Positions 54,399 through 62,508 of a DNA stretch of 64,000 nucleotides are shown here, piece by piece. Location of the stretch: positions 76,873 to 140,872 of the forward strand of contig NZ_SBLC01000004.1 in NCBI RefSeq assembly GCF_004054105.1, given 5' to 3'. The notes under the pieces are model-generated. The model saw only the letters and a list, made by a program, of their open reading frames with translations. It did no database searches and was not told where the DNA came from. The first letter of the stretch is position 1. Each line of letters begins with the position of its first letter. The position numbers and the translations under genes were made by a program. This DNA comes from Falsigemmobacter intermedius. Its GTDB lineage: Bacteria > Pseudomonadota > Alphaproteobacteria > Rhodobacterales > Rhodobacteraceae.

Positions 54399-54751
54399 TG
54401 CAGGGTCAGGTCAGAACTCTATACGGAGAAGCTGCCGAATTTTCTGTCGCCCGTCTCTATGAGGCGGGTGGCACCAGGATCGCAGCCCGCCGCTGGCGGG
54501 GCCGGCGCGGAGAGCTGGACCTGGTCGCCCGGGAAGGGGAACTTGTTGTCTTTGTTGAGGTGAAGGCCGCGCCGACTCATGAAGCGGCGCTGCATCGTTT
54601 ACGCCCGGCACAGCTGCAGCGCATTCGCGAAACCATTGACGAATTCCTGGCCGGTGAACCCCGGGGGCTGATGACAGAGATTCGCTTCGATCTGGCCCTG
54701 GTCGACCGCTATGGCCGGATCGAGGTTATGCCCAATATCCTCGCCGCCTGA
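54398..54751 (+). CDS. YraN/UPF0102-family nuclease-like protein
   Basis: The 117-residue protein belongs to the UPF0102 endonuclease-like fold: GEAAEFSVARLYEAGGTRIAARRWRGRRGELDLVAREGELVVFVEVKA with the E-D-ExK pattern. In many bacteria it follows rsmI. No reaction is confirmed. ATG 54398 overlaps the rsmI stop by one base, behind GGAGG. Confidence 0.87.
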   Translation: MQGQVRTLYGEAAEFSVARLYEAGGTRIAARRWRGRRGELDLVAREGELVVFVEVKAAPTHEAALHRLRPAQLQRIRETIDEFLAGEPRGLMTEIRFDLALVDRYGRIEVMPNILAA

Positions 54752-54828
54752 GGCAGGGGCCCTGAGGTTTTCTTGCAAGTTGTCCCGGCCTGATGCATCA
54801 ACGTGCAAAAATCGCGCGGAGGTCGGTG

Positions 54829-55764
54829 ATGAAAGTAGCCTTGCAGATGGACCCGATCGGGTCAGTGAACATTGACGGGGACAGCACGTTCCGTATCGGC
54901 TTCGAAGCTCAGGTGCGCGGGCATAGCCTGTTTTACTACACGCCCGACAAACTGGCCTATCAGGAGGGCCGTGTAACCGCACGCGGCCATTGGATTGAAC
55001 TGCGTCGGGTCAAAGGCGATCACGTCAGCTACGGCCCTGAGGTTGAGGTGGATCTCTCTGAGATGGATGTGGTCTGGCTGCGCCAGGATCCGCCTTTCGA
55101 CATGGGCTATATCACCACCACCCACCTGCTGGATATGATCCACCCTAAAACGCTGGTGGTGAATGACCCCTTCTGGGTGCGCAACAGCCCCGAGAAACTG
55201 CTGGTTCTCAACTTCCCCGATCTGACGCCGCCGACTGCCATTGCGCGCGATCTTGAGACCATCCGGGCCTTTAAACAAAAGCACGGGGATATCATTCTGA
55301 AGCCGCTCTACGGCAATGGCGGGGCGGGGGTGTTCCGGCTCGATCCGAATGACCGCAATCTCTCGTCGCTTTATGAACTGTTCACCGGCATCAACCGCGA
55401 GCCTCTGATCGTGCAGAAATTCCTGCCGGATGTGGCGAAGGGCGACAAGCGCGTCATCCTGGTGGATGGTGAGCCCGTGGGCGCGATCAACCGCGTGCCG
55501 CAGGCAGGTGAGACCCGGTCGAACATGCATGTCGGTGGCCGTCCGGAAAAGGTCAGCCTGACCGAGCGGGACCTGGAGATCTGCGCGCGGATCGGTCCGG
55601 TTCTGCGTGAAAAGGGCCAGATCTTTGTCGGTATCGATGTGATCGGTAACTGGCTGACCGAGATTAACGTCACCTCGCCCACCGGCATTCAGGAGCTGGA
55701 GCGGTTTGACGGCACCAATACGGCTGCCAAAATCTGGGAAGCCATTGAGGCCAGACGCGCCTGA
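54829..55764 (+). CDS. gshB: Glutathione synthetase
   Basis: GshB (311 residues) joins gamma-glutamylcysteine and glycine with ATP to make glutathione. It starts [19 protein letters not shown]; the ATP-grasp domain shows [41 protein letters not shown] and the metal-site segment [24 protein letters not shown] 54829 follows GGAGG. It lies 77 bases after yraN. Confidence 0.96.
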   Translation: MKVALQMDPIGSVNIDGDSTFRIGFEAQVRGHSLFYYTPDKLAYQEGRVTARGHWIELRRVKGDHVSYGPEVEVDLSEMDVVWLRQDPPFDMGYITTTHLLDMIHPKTLVVNDPFWVRNSPEKLLVLNFPDLTPPTAIARDLETIRAFKQKHGDIILKPLYGNGGAGVFRLDPNDRNLSSLYELFTGINREPLIVQKFLPDVAKGDKRVILVDGEPVGAINRVPQAGETRSNMHVGGRPEKVSLTERDLEICARIGPVLREKGQIFVGIDVIGNWLTEINVTSPTGIQELERFDGTNTAAKIWEAIEARRA

Positions 55765-55767
55765 CCC

Positions 55768-57282
55768 TCAGGCGCCCCAGGGCCCGCCGGGGCCGCGATA
55801 GCTCAGTGCCTCGGCCATATGGCTGCTGTCCAGCGGCTCCGACTCCGCGAGGTCCGCAATGCTGCGGGCCACGCGCAACACGCGGTGATAGCCCCTGGCG
55901 CTCAGGCCAAAACGCTCCGCGGCCCGGCTCAGCAAAGCTATGGCCTCGGGCATGGCTGCGGCCCGCTCTTCCAGATCTGTGCCCCCCGCGCGGGCATTCA
56001 GCCCGCCCGATCCCCAGCGCTGCACCTGCCGCGCCCGGGCGGCGATCACGCGTTCGCGGATGAGGGCAGAGGCTTCCCCCCGCGGGGCAGCACTCATCTC
56101 CGCTGCGGTCAGCGGGGGCACTTCGATGCGCAGATCGAACCGGTCCCAGAGGGGCCCGGAAATCCGGCCAAGATAATCCTCCGAGCAGCGCGGCGCGCGG
56201 GAACAGGCCCTTGCAGGATCAGCCGCCCAGCCACAGCGGCAGGGATTTGCCGCGGCAATCAGCTGAAAGCGGCTTTGCCAGCGCATCCGGGCTTCGGCCC
56301 GGGCAATCAGGATCTCTCCGGTTTCCAGCGGCTGGCGCAGGGCATCCAGCGTGCGGGGGGCAAATTCCGGCAGTTCGTCAAGAAAGAGCACCCCGTTGTG
56401 CGCCAGTGCAACCTGGCCCGGACCCGCCCCGCGACCACCGCCGCAGATCGCCGCCTGAGAGGCACCGTGGTGGGGATCGCAAAAGGGGGGCGTGGCGCTG
56501 ACAGCCGGTGCCGCGCCCTTGCCCGCGACCGATCGGATCACGGCGGTCTCCAGCATTTCCGCGGGGCTCAGATCCGGCAGCAGAGAGGGGAAGGCCCGGG
56601 CGAGCATCGATTTTCCCTGACCCGGCGGCCCGGTCATCAGCAGGTGGTGCCCGCCTGCAGCGGCGATTTCGAGCGCGCGTTTGGCACGTTCCTGCCCACG
56701 GATCGTGTTGAGATCAGCCGGTAATCTGCCGGGATTGACAGGGGTGACGCCCGGTCTGACGCGGGGCAGCGGGCGTTTGCCCGTCAGGTGATGCAGGGCT
56801 TCTTCAAGGGTTGCGGGGGCGCTGACCTCTGCCGCGCCGACCCAGGCCGCCTCGGCCCCGTTATCGGCAGGCACGAGAAGGGATCGCTCAGCCTCTGCAG
56901 CCGTCAGCGCCGCAGGCAGGCAGCCCGCCACCGGCATAAGCCGCCCGTCGAGGGTCAGTTCCCCCATCGACAGGGTATTGGCCGCGATTTCCCGTTCCAG
57001 CAGTCCCAGTTCGGCCAAAAGCGCAATGGCGATGGGCAGATCGTAATGCGCACCCTCTTTGGGCAGGTCCGCGGGCGCGAGGTGAAGGGTGATGCGTCTG
57101 GCGGGCAGCGCAAGTGCGAGGGCATTGAGTGCAGACCGGATCCTCTCCCGCGCCTCGGAGACGGCTTTGTCGGGCAGGCCGACCATGTGAAACGCCGGTA
57201 ATCCTGCCATTGAGGCGCATTGCACCTCAACAAGGCGGGCCTCTGCGCCCTGGAGCGAGACGGTATAGGTGCTGCTGACCAC
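55768..57282 (-). CDS. comM: ComM/YifB-family AAA+ ATPase (Mg-chelatase-like)
   Basis: ComM (504 residues) is a hexameric helicase that widens branch migration during natural transformation. The N-terminal Lon-like fold (GAEARLVEVQCASMAGLPAFHMVGLPDKAVSEARERIRSAL) is followed by Walker A LMTGPPGQGKSMLARAFPSLL and a C-terminal Mg-chelatase domain. In Rhodobacter capsulatus, comM takes part in gene-transfer-agent uptake under CtrA control. A CtrA-like site lies 43-57 bases before its GTG start. It is convergent with gshB. Confidence 0.92.
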   Translation of the reverse strand: MVSSTYTVSLQGAEARLVEVQCASMAGLPAFHMVGLPDKAVSEARERIRSALNALALALPARRITLHLAPADLPKEGAHYDLPIAIALLAELGLLEREIAANTLSMGELTLDGRLMPVAGCLPAALTAAEAERSLLVPADNGAEAAWVGAAEVSAPATLEEALHHLTGKRPLPRVRPGVTPVNPGRLPADLNTIRGQERAKRALEIAAAGGHHLLMTGPPGQGKSMLARAFPSLLPDLSPAEMLETAVIRSVAGKGAAPAVSATPPFCDPHHGASQAAICGGGRGAGPGQVALAHNGVLFLDELPEFAPRTLDALRQPLETGEILIARAEARMRWQSRFQLIAAANPCRCGWAADPARACSRAPRCSEDYLGRISGPLWDRFDLRIEVPPLTAAEMSAAPRGEASALIRERVIAARARQVQRWGSGGLNARAGGTDLEERAAAMPEAIALLSRAAERFGLSARGYHRVLRVARSIADLAESEPLDSSHMAEALSYRGPGGPWGA

Positions 57283-57617
57283 GGAAACGCCTGTTCTGCC
57301 AGGGGTCAGTCTGGCATAACAGAGTTTACAAAAGGTTAACTTCGCTCAGCCGCCATGAACCCTGAAAGATCGTCCTGAACTTCGGCGGACCCCGGCATCT
57401 GCCACGGTACTGTCGCGGCAGAACGAAGTGCAAAAGCCTCAAAAGCCCGCTTCCATGCGCCGAAGTCTGTCAGCGACCAGCCGGATCAGGCGCGATTTCC
57501 GATCGCCGGTTCATAGCCTGACATCTTCTCTCTCCGAAGGTCCGGCAACACAGAACCGCATTTCCGAGCGCGGAGAAAGAATGTTATGCAAAGCCCATGA
57601 CCCGCGGGGAGGCTTTG
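57283..57617. other. 335-nt divergent interval between comM and coaBC
   Basis: No gene is visible. The comM-proximal part holds the CtrA-like pair at 57325-57339. The rest must hold the coaBC promoter, but no box stands out. Several short ORFs here lack ribosome-binding sites. Confidence 0.5.
57325..57339. promoter_or_regulatory. CtrA-like binding site upstream of comM
   Basis: TTTA (57325-57328), seven bases, TTAA (57336-57339). This is one mismatch from the CtrA consensus TTAA-N7-TTAA. It is 43-57 bases before comM's start. Confidence 0.5.
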
Positions 57618-58832
57618 ATGCTGGCAGGCAAGCGCATTCTTCTGATCATCGGCGGCGGTATCGCGGCTTATAAATCGCTCGAACTGATCCGGCGTCTGCG
57701 GGATCAGGGCGCAGAGGTGGTGCCGGTGCTGACCGGGGCGGCAAAGCAGTTTGTGACGCCGCTTTCCGTTGCCGCGCTTGCGGGCAATCCGGTGCATCAG
57801 GATCTCTTTGATCTGACCACTGAAGCCGAGATGGGCCATATCCAGCTGTCGCGCTCGGCCGATCTGGTGGTGGTGGCGCCCTGCACGGCCAATCTGATGG
57901 CGAAGATGGCGGGGGGGCATGCGGATGATCTGCCCTCAACCCTGCTGATGGCGACCGACAAGCGGGTGCTGATTGCGCCTGCGATGAATGTGCGGATGTG
58001 GACCCATCCGGCGACGCAGCGCAATCTGGCGCTGCTGGAGGGCGACGGGGTGCTGACCTGCGGGCCCGATGACGGCTCCATGGCCTGTGGCGAGTTCGGT
58101 CCGGGGCGCATGGCAGAGCCAGTGATGATCCTGCAGGCGATTGATCGGGCGCTGGGCGGCGGCAGGCTGGCGGGGAAGCGCATCCTTGTCACCTCCGGCC
58201 CCACTCATGAGCCGATTGATCCGGTGCGCTATATCGCCAACCGCTCCTCCGGGGCGCAGGGGACGGCGATTGCCGCAGCTTTGCGGGACCTGGGGGCGAA
58301 AGTGGTCTTTGTCACCGGGCCTGCGGATGTGCCGCCGCCTCAGGGGGTTGAGGTCGTGAAGGTGCAGACCGCGCGGGAGATGCTGGAGGCGGTGCAGGCT
58401 GCGCTGCCCGCAGATGCGGCGGTGATGGCAGCGGCGGTGGCCGACTGGCGCGTGGCCAATGCAGCGGGGTCCAAGATGAAGAAGGACGGCTCAGGCAAAG
58501 CGCCGGGGCTGGAGTTTGCGGAAAACCCCGACATTCTGGCCACCGTCTCAAAATCGGGCGATAAGCGGCCGGGTCTTGTTGTGGGCTTCGCGGCTGAGAC
58601 CGACAATGTGATTGAATATGCGACCGCCAAACGGCTGCGCAAAGGATGTGACTGGATTGTCGCCAATGATGTCAGCCCCGCAACGGGCATCATGGGGGGC
58701 AGCTCCAATGCCGTGACCATCATCTCTGATCAGGGCGCTGAATCCTGGCCGATGATGGGGAAAGACGAAGTGGCGCGCCGCCTGGCGGCGCGGATTGCCG
58801 GAGCGCTCACTGAGCCCTCCGTGAAAGGATAA
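57618..58832 (+). CDS. coaBC: Bifunctional phosphopantothenoylcysteine decarboxylase/synthetase
   Basis: CoaBC (404 residues) joins phosphopantothenate with cysteine (CoaB) and decarboxylates the product (CoaC) for coenzyme A. The CoaC half starts LAGKRILLIIGGGIAAYKSLE and has APAMNVRMW; the CoaB half has LVTSGPTHEPIDPVRYIANRSSG. ATG 57618 follows GGGGAGG at five bases, better than the ATG at 57597. dut starts four bases after its stop. Confidence 0.96.
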   Translation: MLAGKRILLIIGGGIAAYKSLELIRRLRDQGAEVVPVLTGAAKQFVTPLSVAALAGNPVHQDLFDLTTEAEMGHIQLSRSADLVVVAPCTANLMAKMAGGHADDLPSTLLMATDKRVLIAPAMNVRMWTHPATQRNLALLEGDGVLTCGPDDGSMACGEFGPGRMAEPVMILQAIDRALGGGRLAGKRILVTSGPTHEPIDPVRYIANRSSGAQGTAIAAALRDLGAKVVFVTGPADVPPPQGVEVVKVQTAREMLEAVQAALPADAAVMAAAVADWRVANAAGSKMKKDGSGKAPGLEFAENPDILATVSKSGDKRPGLVVGFAAETDNVIEYATAKRLRKGCDWIVANDVSPATGIMGGSSNAVTIISDQGAESWPMMGKDEVARRLAARIAGALTEPSVKG

Positions 58833-58835
58833 AAG

Positions 58836-59303
58836 ATGGTCAGCATCGCCGTTCGCCGTGAGCCCTGGGCCGATGAGGCAATTGAGCTTCCCGCCTATGC
58901 CACCCGGGGCGCCGCCGGCGCCGATGTGCGCGCCAACCTGCGCCCTGAAGATCGCGCAACCGGCCTGGTGCTGGCGCCGGGTGCGCGCGCGCTGGTGCCC
59001 ACAGGTCTGGTGATGGAGATCCCCGAAGGCTGGGAGGTGCAGCTGCGCCCGCGCTCGGGTCTTGCGCTGAAGAACGGCATCACGCTGGCCAATACGCCCG
59101 GCACCATCGACAGCGATTACCGCGGCCCGGTGGGCGTTATTCTGATCAACCTCTCCGACAGCCCCTTCACCGTCGCCCATGGCGAGCGCATTGCGCAGAT
59201 CATCGCCGCGCCGGTGGTTCAGGCCCGCTTTGTGCTGACGGAGGAGGAATTCAGCGCCACTGAGCGCGGTGCGGGGGGCTTTGGCTCGACCGGAGTGAAG
59301 TGA
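58836..59303 (+). CDS. dut: Deoxyuridine triphosphatase
   Basis: Dut (155 residues) hydrolyses dUTP to dUMP, keeping uracil out of DNA. All family motifs are present: [45 protein letters not shown], and the C-terminal arm [11 protein letters not shown]. It is four bases after coaBC and overlaps the MoeB-like gene by one base, a coupled operon. Confidence 0.97.
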   Translation: MVSIAVRREPWADEAIELPAYATRGAAGADVRANLRPEDRATGLVLAPGARALVPTGLVMEIPEGWEVQLRPRSGLALKNGITLANTPGTIDSDYRGPVGVILINLSDSPFTVAHGERIAQIIAAPVVQARFVLTEEEFSATERGAGGFGSTGVK

Positions 59304-60358
59304 TGAGCCCCTGGATCTTCCTGCTGGGCGTCGTTCTGGTGGCGACGATTCTGATGCCGAAACGATACCGTCTGGTGCCGCTGGCGCTGGTCTTTGTGAT
59401 CGGCTTCATGGTGGTCGAAGACATCGTCTCGGGGAAAGTCTACACCCGCTCGCCTGACTTTCCGCAGCGTCTGATCAGCGGCGTCTGGATCTGGTGGGCC
59501 TTTGGCCTGACGGCGCTTATCTGGCTGGTAAAAAGAGGCCTCAGCTGGATCCGCGCGCGGGCGCCGCAGCCCGAGATTCTGGCCTCTGCCTCGCAGGACG
59601 GGCCGCTGAAATCCGTTGAGCTGGAGCGCTACTCGCGCCACCTTCTGCTGCGCGAGATCGGCGGTCCCGGGCAGGTGCGGCTGAAAAACGCCAGAGTGCT
59701 GGTGGTGGGGGCCGGGGGGCTTGGCTCTCCGGTGATCCTTTATCTGGCAGCCGCAGGGGTGGGAGAGATCTTCGTCGTCGATGACGACCAGGTCGAGAAC
59801 AGCAACCTTCAGCGCCAGATTGTCCATACTGACCAGCGGCTCGGGCAGGATAAGGCGGTCTCGGCGGCCGGGGCGGCCCTGGCGCTGAACCCCTTTATCC
59901 GGGTCCATCCGCTGGTGACGCGTCTTGATGAGAAAAACGGGGCTGAGCTGATTGCCGGAGTGGATCTGGTCCTCGACGGGACCGATAATTTCGACACCCG
60001 CTATCTGGTCAATGCGCTTTGCGTGGCCGCAGGCAAGCCGCTGATCTCGGCGGCCATCACCCAGTGGGAAGGCCAGATCAGTCTCTACCACCCGGCAGGC
60101 GGCGCGCCCTGCTATGCCTGTGTATTCCCGACCCGACCGGCTGACGGGCTGGCCCCGGCCTGCGCAGAAGCCGGTGTGATTGCGCCGCTTCCCGGTGTTG
60201 TAGGCTCGCTGATGGCGCTGGAGGCGGTGAAATATCTGACCGGTGCCGGGCAGGGGCTGAAGGGGCGACTGCTGATGTTTGACGGCCTCTGGCAGGAAAA
60301 CCGCACGATCACTGTGAAGCGTCGCACCGATTGTGCGGTCTGCGGCGCAAAGCCCTAA
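59303..60358 (+). CDS. Membrane-anchored MoeB/ThiF/HesA-family adenylyltransferase
   Basis: The C-terminal 260 residues are an E1-like adenylyltransferase, as in MoeB, which activates MoaD: YSRHLLLREIGGPGQVRL, Rossmann site VVGAGGLGSPVILYLAAAGVG, and zinc cysteines CYAC and CAVC. Ahead of it are about 85 residues with two or three membrane helices (1-20, 23-42, 61-80) not found in ordinary MoeB of about 250 residues. The total is 351 residues. ATG 59303 follows GGAG and overlaps dut's stop (TGATG). Its sulfur-carrier partner is not encoded nearby. Confidence 0.85.
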   Translation: MSPWIFLLGVVLVATILMPKRYRLVPLALVFVIGFMVVEDIVSGKVYTRSPDFPQRLISGVWIWWAFGLTALIWLVKRGLSWIRARAPQPEILASASQDGPLKSVELERYSRHLLLREIGGPGQVRLKNARVLVVGAGGLGSPVILYLAAAGVGEIFVVDDDQVENSNLQRQIVHTDQRLGQDKAVSAAGAALALNPFIRVHPLVTRLDEKNGAELIAGVDLVLDGTDNFDTRYLVNALCVAAGKPLISAAITQWEGQISLYHPAGGAPCYACVFPTRPADGLAPACAEAGVIAPLPGVVGSLMALEAVKYLTGAGQGLKGRLLMFDGLWQENRTITVKRRTDCAVCGAKP

Positions 60359-60539
60359 GACCCCCTCCGGCGATTCCTTTTGCTTCAGGCCGCGCGGTGA
60401 CCCCGTCGCGGCCTGTCGCTTCTGCAGGCATCGGGCTGTGCCACGCCTGCGACAAATGGCCCCGCATGGCCATGATTTGTTATGTTTTCGTTTCAGGATA
60501 CAGTCTTGCGGCAAAAGGCTGCATCGTTTTTCGACGTAT

Positions 60540-60553
60540 TTGATGCAGGTCAA
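60540..60553. promoter_or_regulatory. FNR-type box upstream of ccoG
   Basis: TTGATGCAGGTCAA matches TTGAT-N4-ATCAA with one mismatch. It lies about 60 bases before the ccoG GTG start, where FnrL would act on low-oxygen genes. Confidence 0.7.
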
Positions 60554-60612
60554 TCCCAGCACCCTGCGAATGTGCAAGGTACGGCCCATTCATCGGATCC
60601 GGAGCCAGACCC

Positions 60613-62043
60613 GTGAGCGAAGACACTACACCGCCGCCCAGCCTGTATTCTGCACGGGAACCCGTTTTCCCGCGCCGTGTGAAGGGCACCTTCCGCTCGC
60701 TGAAGTGGTGGATCATGGGGGTCGCGCTTGCGATCTATTACATCACGCCCTGGCTGCGCTGGGACCGGGGGCCGCATCTGCCCGATCAGGCGGTTCTGGT
60801 GGATCTGGCCAACCGGCGTTTCTTCTTTTTCATGATCGAAATCTGGCCCCATGAATTCTATTTCGTGGCGGGTCTGCTGATTATGGCGGGTCTGGGGCTC
60901 TTCCTCTTCACCTCAGCCGCCGGGCGGGTCTGGTGCGGTTATGCCTGCCCGCAGACGGTCTGGACCGATCTGTTCATCCAGGTTGAGCGATGGATTGAGG
61001 GCGACCGCAACGCCCGCCTGCGGCTGCACCGCCAGAAGTGGGACGGAGAGAAACTCGCCAAATACAGCCTGAAATGGCTGGTCTGGCTGCTGATCGCCGT
61101 GGCAACGGGCGGGGCCTGGGTCTTTTATTTCGCAGATGCGCCGACGCTGATGCACGATCTGGTGACGCTGAGCGCTCATCCCGTGGCCTATGTCACCGTG
61201 GCGATCCTGACCGCGACGACCTTTGTCTTCGGCGGCTTTATGCGTGAGCAGATCTGCATTTATGCCTGCCCCTGGCCGCGGATTCAGGCCGCGATGATGG
61301 ATGAAGACACCATCACCATCGGTTACCGCGACTGGCGTGGTGAGCCGCGCGGCAAGCTGAAAAAGGGCGAAAGCCCTGAGATCAAAGGCGACTGCATCGA
61401 CTGCATGGCCTGCGTCAACGTCTGCCCGATGGGGATTGATATCCGCAACGGGCAGCAGCTGGCCTGCATCACCTGCGGTCTGTGCATCGACGCCTGCAAC
61501 GACGTGATGGATAAGATCGGCAAACCGCGTGGTCTGATCGACTATCTGGCGCTGACCGATGAGACGGCTGAGCGTCAGGGCGACAAGCCGATCCCGGTCT
61601 GGAAGCATATCCTGCGCCCGCGCACCATTCTTTACACGGTCCTGTGGTCCGGTATTGGGATTGCCATGCTGGTGGCGCTTTTCCTGCGCGCAGATGTGGA
61701 TGTGAACGTCTCGCCCGTGCGCAACCCGGTCTATGTGACGCTTTCGGACGGCTCGATCCGCAACACCTATGATGTGCGTCTGCGCAACCAGTTCCATGAT
61801 GCGCGTGAGTTCCGCATCAGCGTTGAAGGCGCCGAAGGCCTTCGTCTGGAGCTTGAAGGCGTCGAGGGCGATGTGGTTCGGGTTGATGCGGACCAGACCC
61901 TGCAACAGCGCGTCTATCTGATTGCGCCGGCAGGCTCTGAGGTGGCGCAGGCCGGACGGATCGATCTGACCCTCTGGTTTGAGGCCGATGGCGCGGGCAG
62001 CCGCGTGCAGGCCGGGACTGTCTTTAACGGCAAAGGAAACTGA
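60613..62043 (+). CDS. ccoG: Cytochrome cbb3 oxidase accessory protein CcoG
   Basis: CcoG/RdxA (476 residues) is a membrane ferredoxin needed to deliver copper for the cbb3-type oxidase. It has several membrane helices, CGYACPQTVW, CIYACPWPR, and two [4Fe-4S] motifs (CIDCMACVNVCP and CITCGLCIDACN), plus a C-terminal periplasmic domain. The start is a GTG at 60613 with GGAG upstream. ccoH starts three bases after its stop and ccoI follows; the oxidase genes ccoNOQP are not upstream, where dut and a MoeB-like gene lie. Confidence 0.95.
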   Translation: MSEDTTPPPSLYSAREPVFPRRVKGTFRSLKWWIMGVALAIYYITPWLRWDRGPHLPDQAVLVDLANRRFFFFMIEIWPHEFYFVAGLLIMAGLGLFLFTSAAGRVWCGYACPQTVWTDLFIQVERWIEGDRNARLRLHRQKWDGEKLAKYSLKWLVWLLIAVATGGAWVFYFADAPTLMHDLVTLSAHPVAYVTVAILTATTFVFGGFMREQICIYACPWPRIQAAMMDEDTITIGYRDWRGEPRGKLKKGESPEIKGDCIDCMACVNVCPMGIDIRNGQQLACITCGLCIDACNDVMDKIGKPRGLIDYLALTDETAERQGDKPIPVWKHILRPRTILYTVLWSGIGIAMLVALFLRADVDVNVSPVRNPVYVTLSDGSIRNTYDVRLRNQFHDAREFRISVEGAEGLRLELEGVEGDVVRVDADQTLQQRVYLIAPAGSEVAQAGRIDLTLWFEADGAGSRVQAGTVFNGKGN

Positions 62044-62046
62044 CCC

Positions 62047-62505
62047 ATGACGCGCAAGCTGACCGGCCGCCATGTTTTTCTGATCCTGCTGGCATTCTTT
62101 GGCACCATCACGGCGGTCAACGTCTTTATGGCCTCGATGGCGATCAGCACCTTTCCGGGGCTGGAAGGGAAGAACACCTATAACGCCTCGCGCAGCTTCG
62201 ACAGTGATCGTCGCGCGCAGGTGGCTCTGGGCTGGCAGGTCGAGGATGCATACCGCGACGGCTATCTGATCCTCACGATCAAAGATGCCGAAGGTCAGCC
62301 TGCGAAGGTGAAAGACATCAGCGTTCTGGTGGGCCGCGCCACTATTGCAGAGTTCGATCAGCGCCCGGTCTTCATCCGGGAGGGGGCTGATTTCATCGCG
62401 CCTGTTGCGCTGGATTATGGTAAATGGATCCTGCGCATCGAGGCTCTGGCAGAGGATGGCACGGCGTTCCGTCAGTCCCGCAACCTCTCTGTGCCGAGGG
62501 GGTGA
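62047..62505 (+). CDS. ccoH: cbb3 oxidase maturation protein CcoH (FixH)
   Basis: CcoH/FixH (152 residues) is a one-helix membrane protein that stabilises assembly of the cbb3 oxidase. A hydrophobic helix (about 8-28) is followed by a periplasmic part with NTYNASRSFDSDRRAQVALGWQ, typical of FixH. ATG 62047 follows AAAGGAAA. It is between ccoG and ccoI, the usual order. Confidence 0.93.
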   Translation: MTRKLTGRHVFLILLAFFGTITAVNVFMASMAISTFPGLEGKNTYNASRSFDSDRRAQVALGWQVEDAYRDGYLILTIKDAEGQPAKVKDISVLVGRATIAEFDQRPVFIREGADFIAPVALDYGKWILRIEALAEDGTAFRQSRNLSVPRG

Positions 62506-62508
62506 TCC

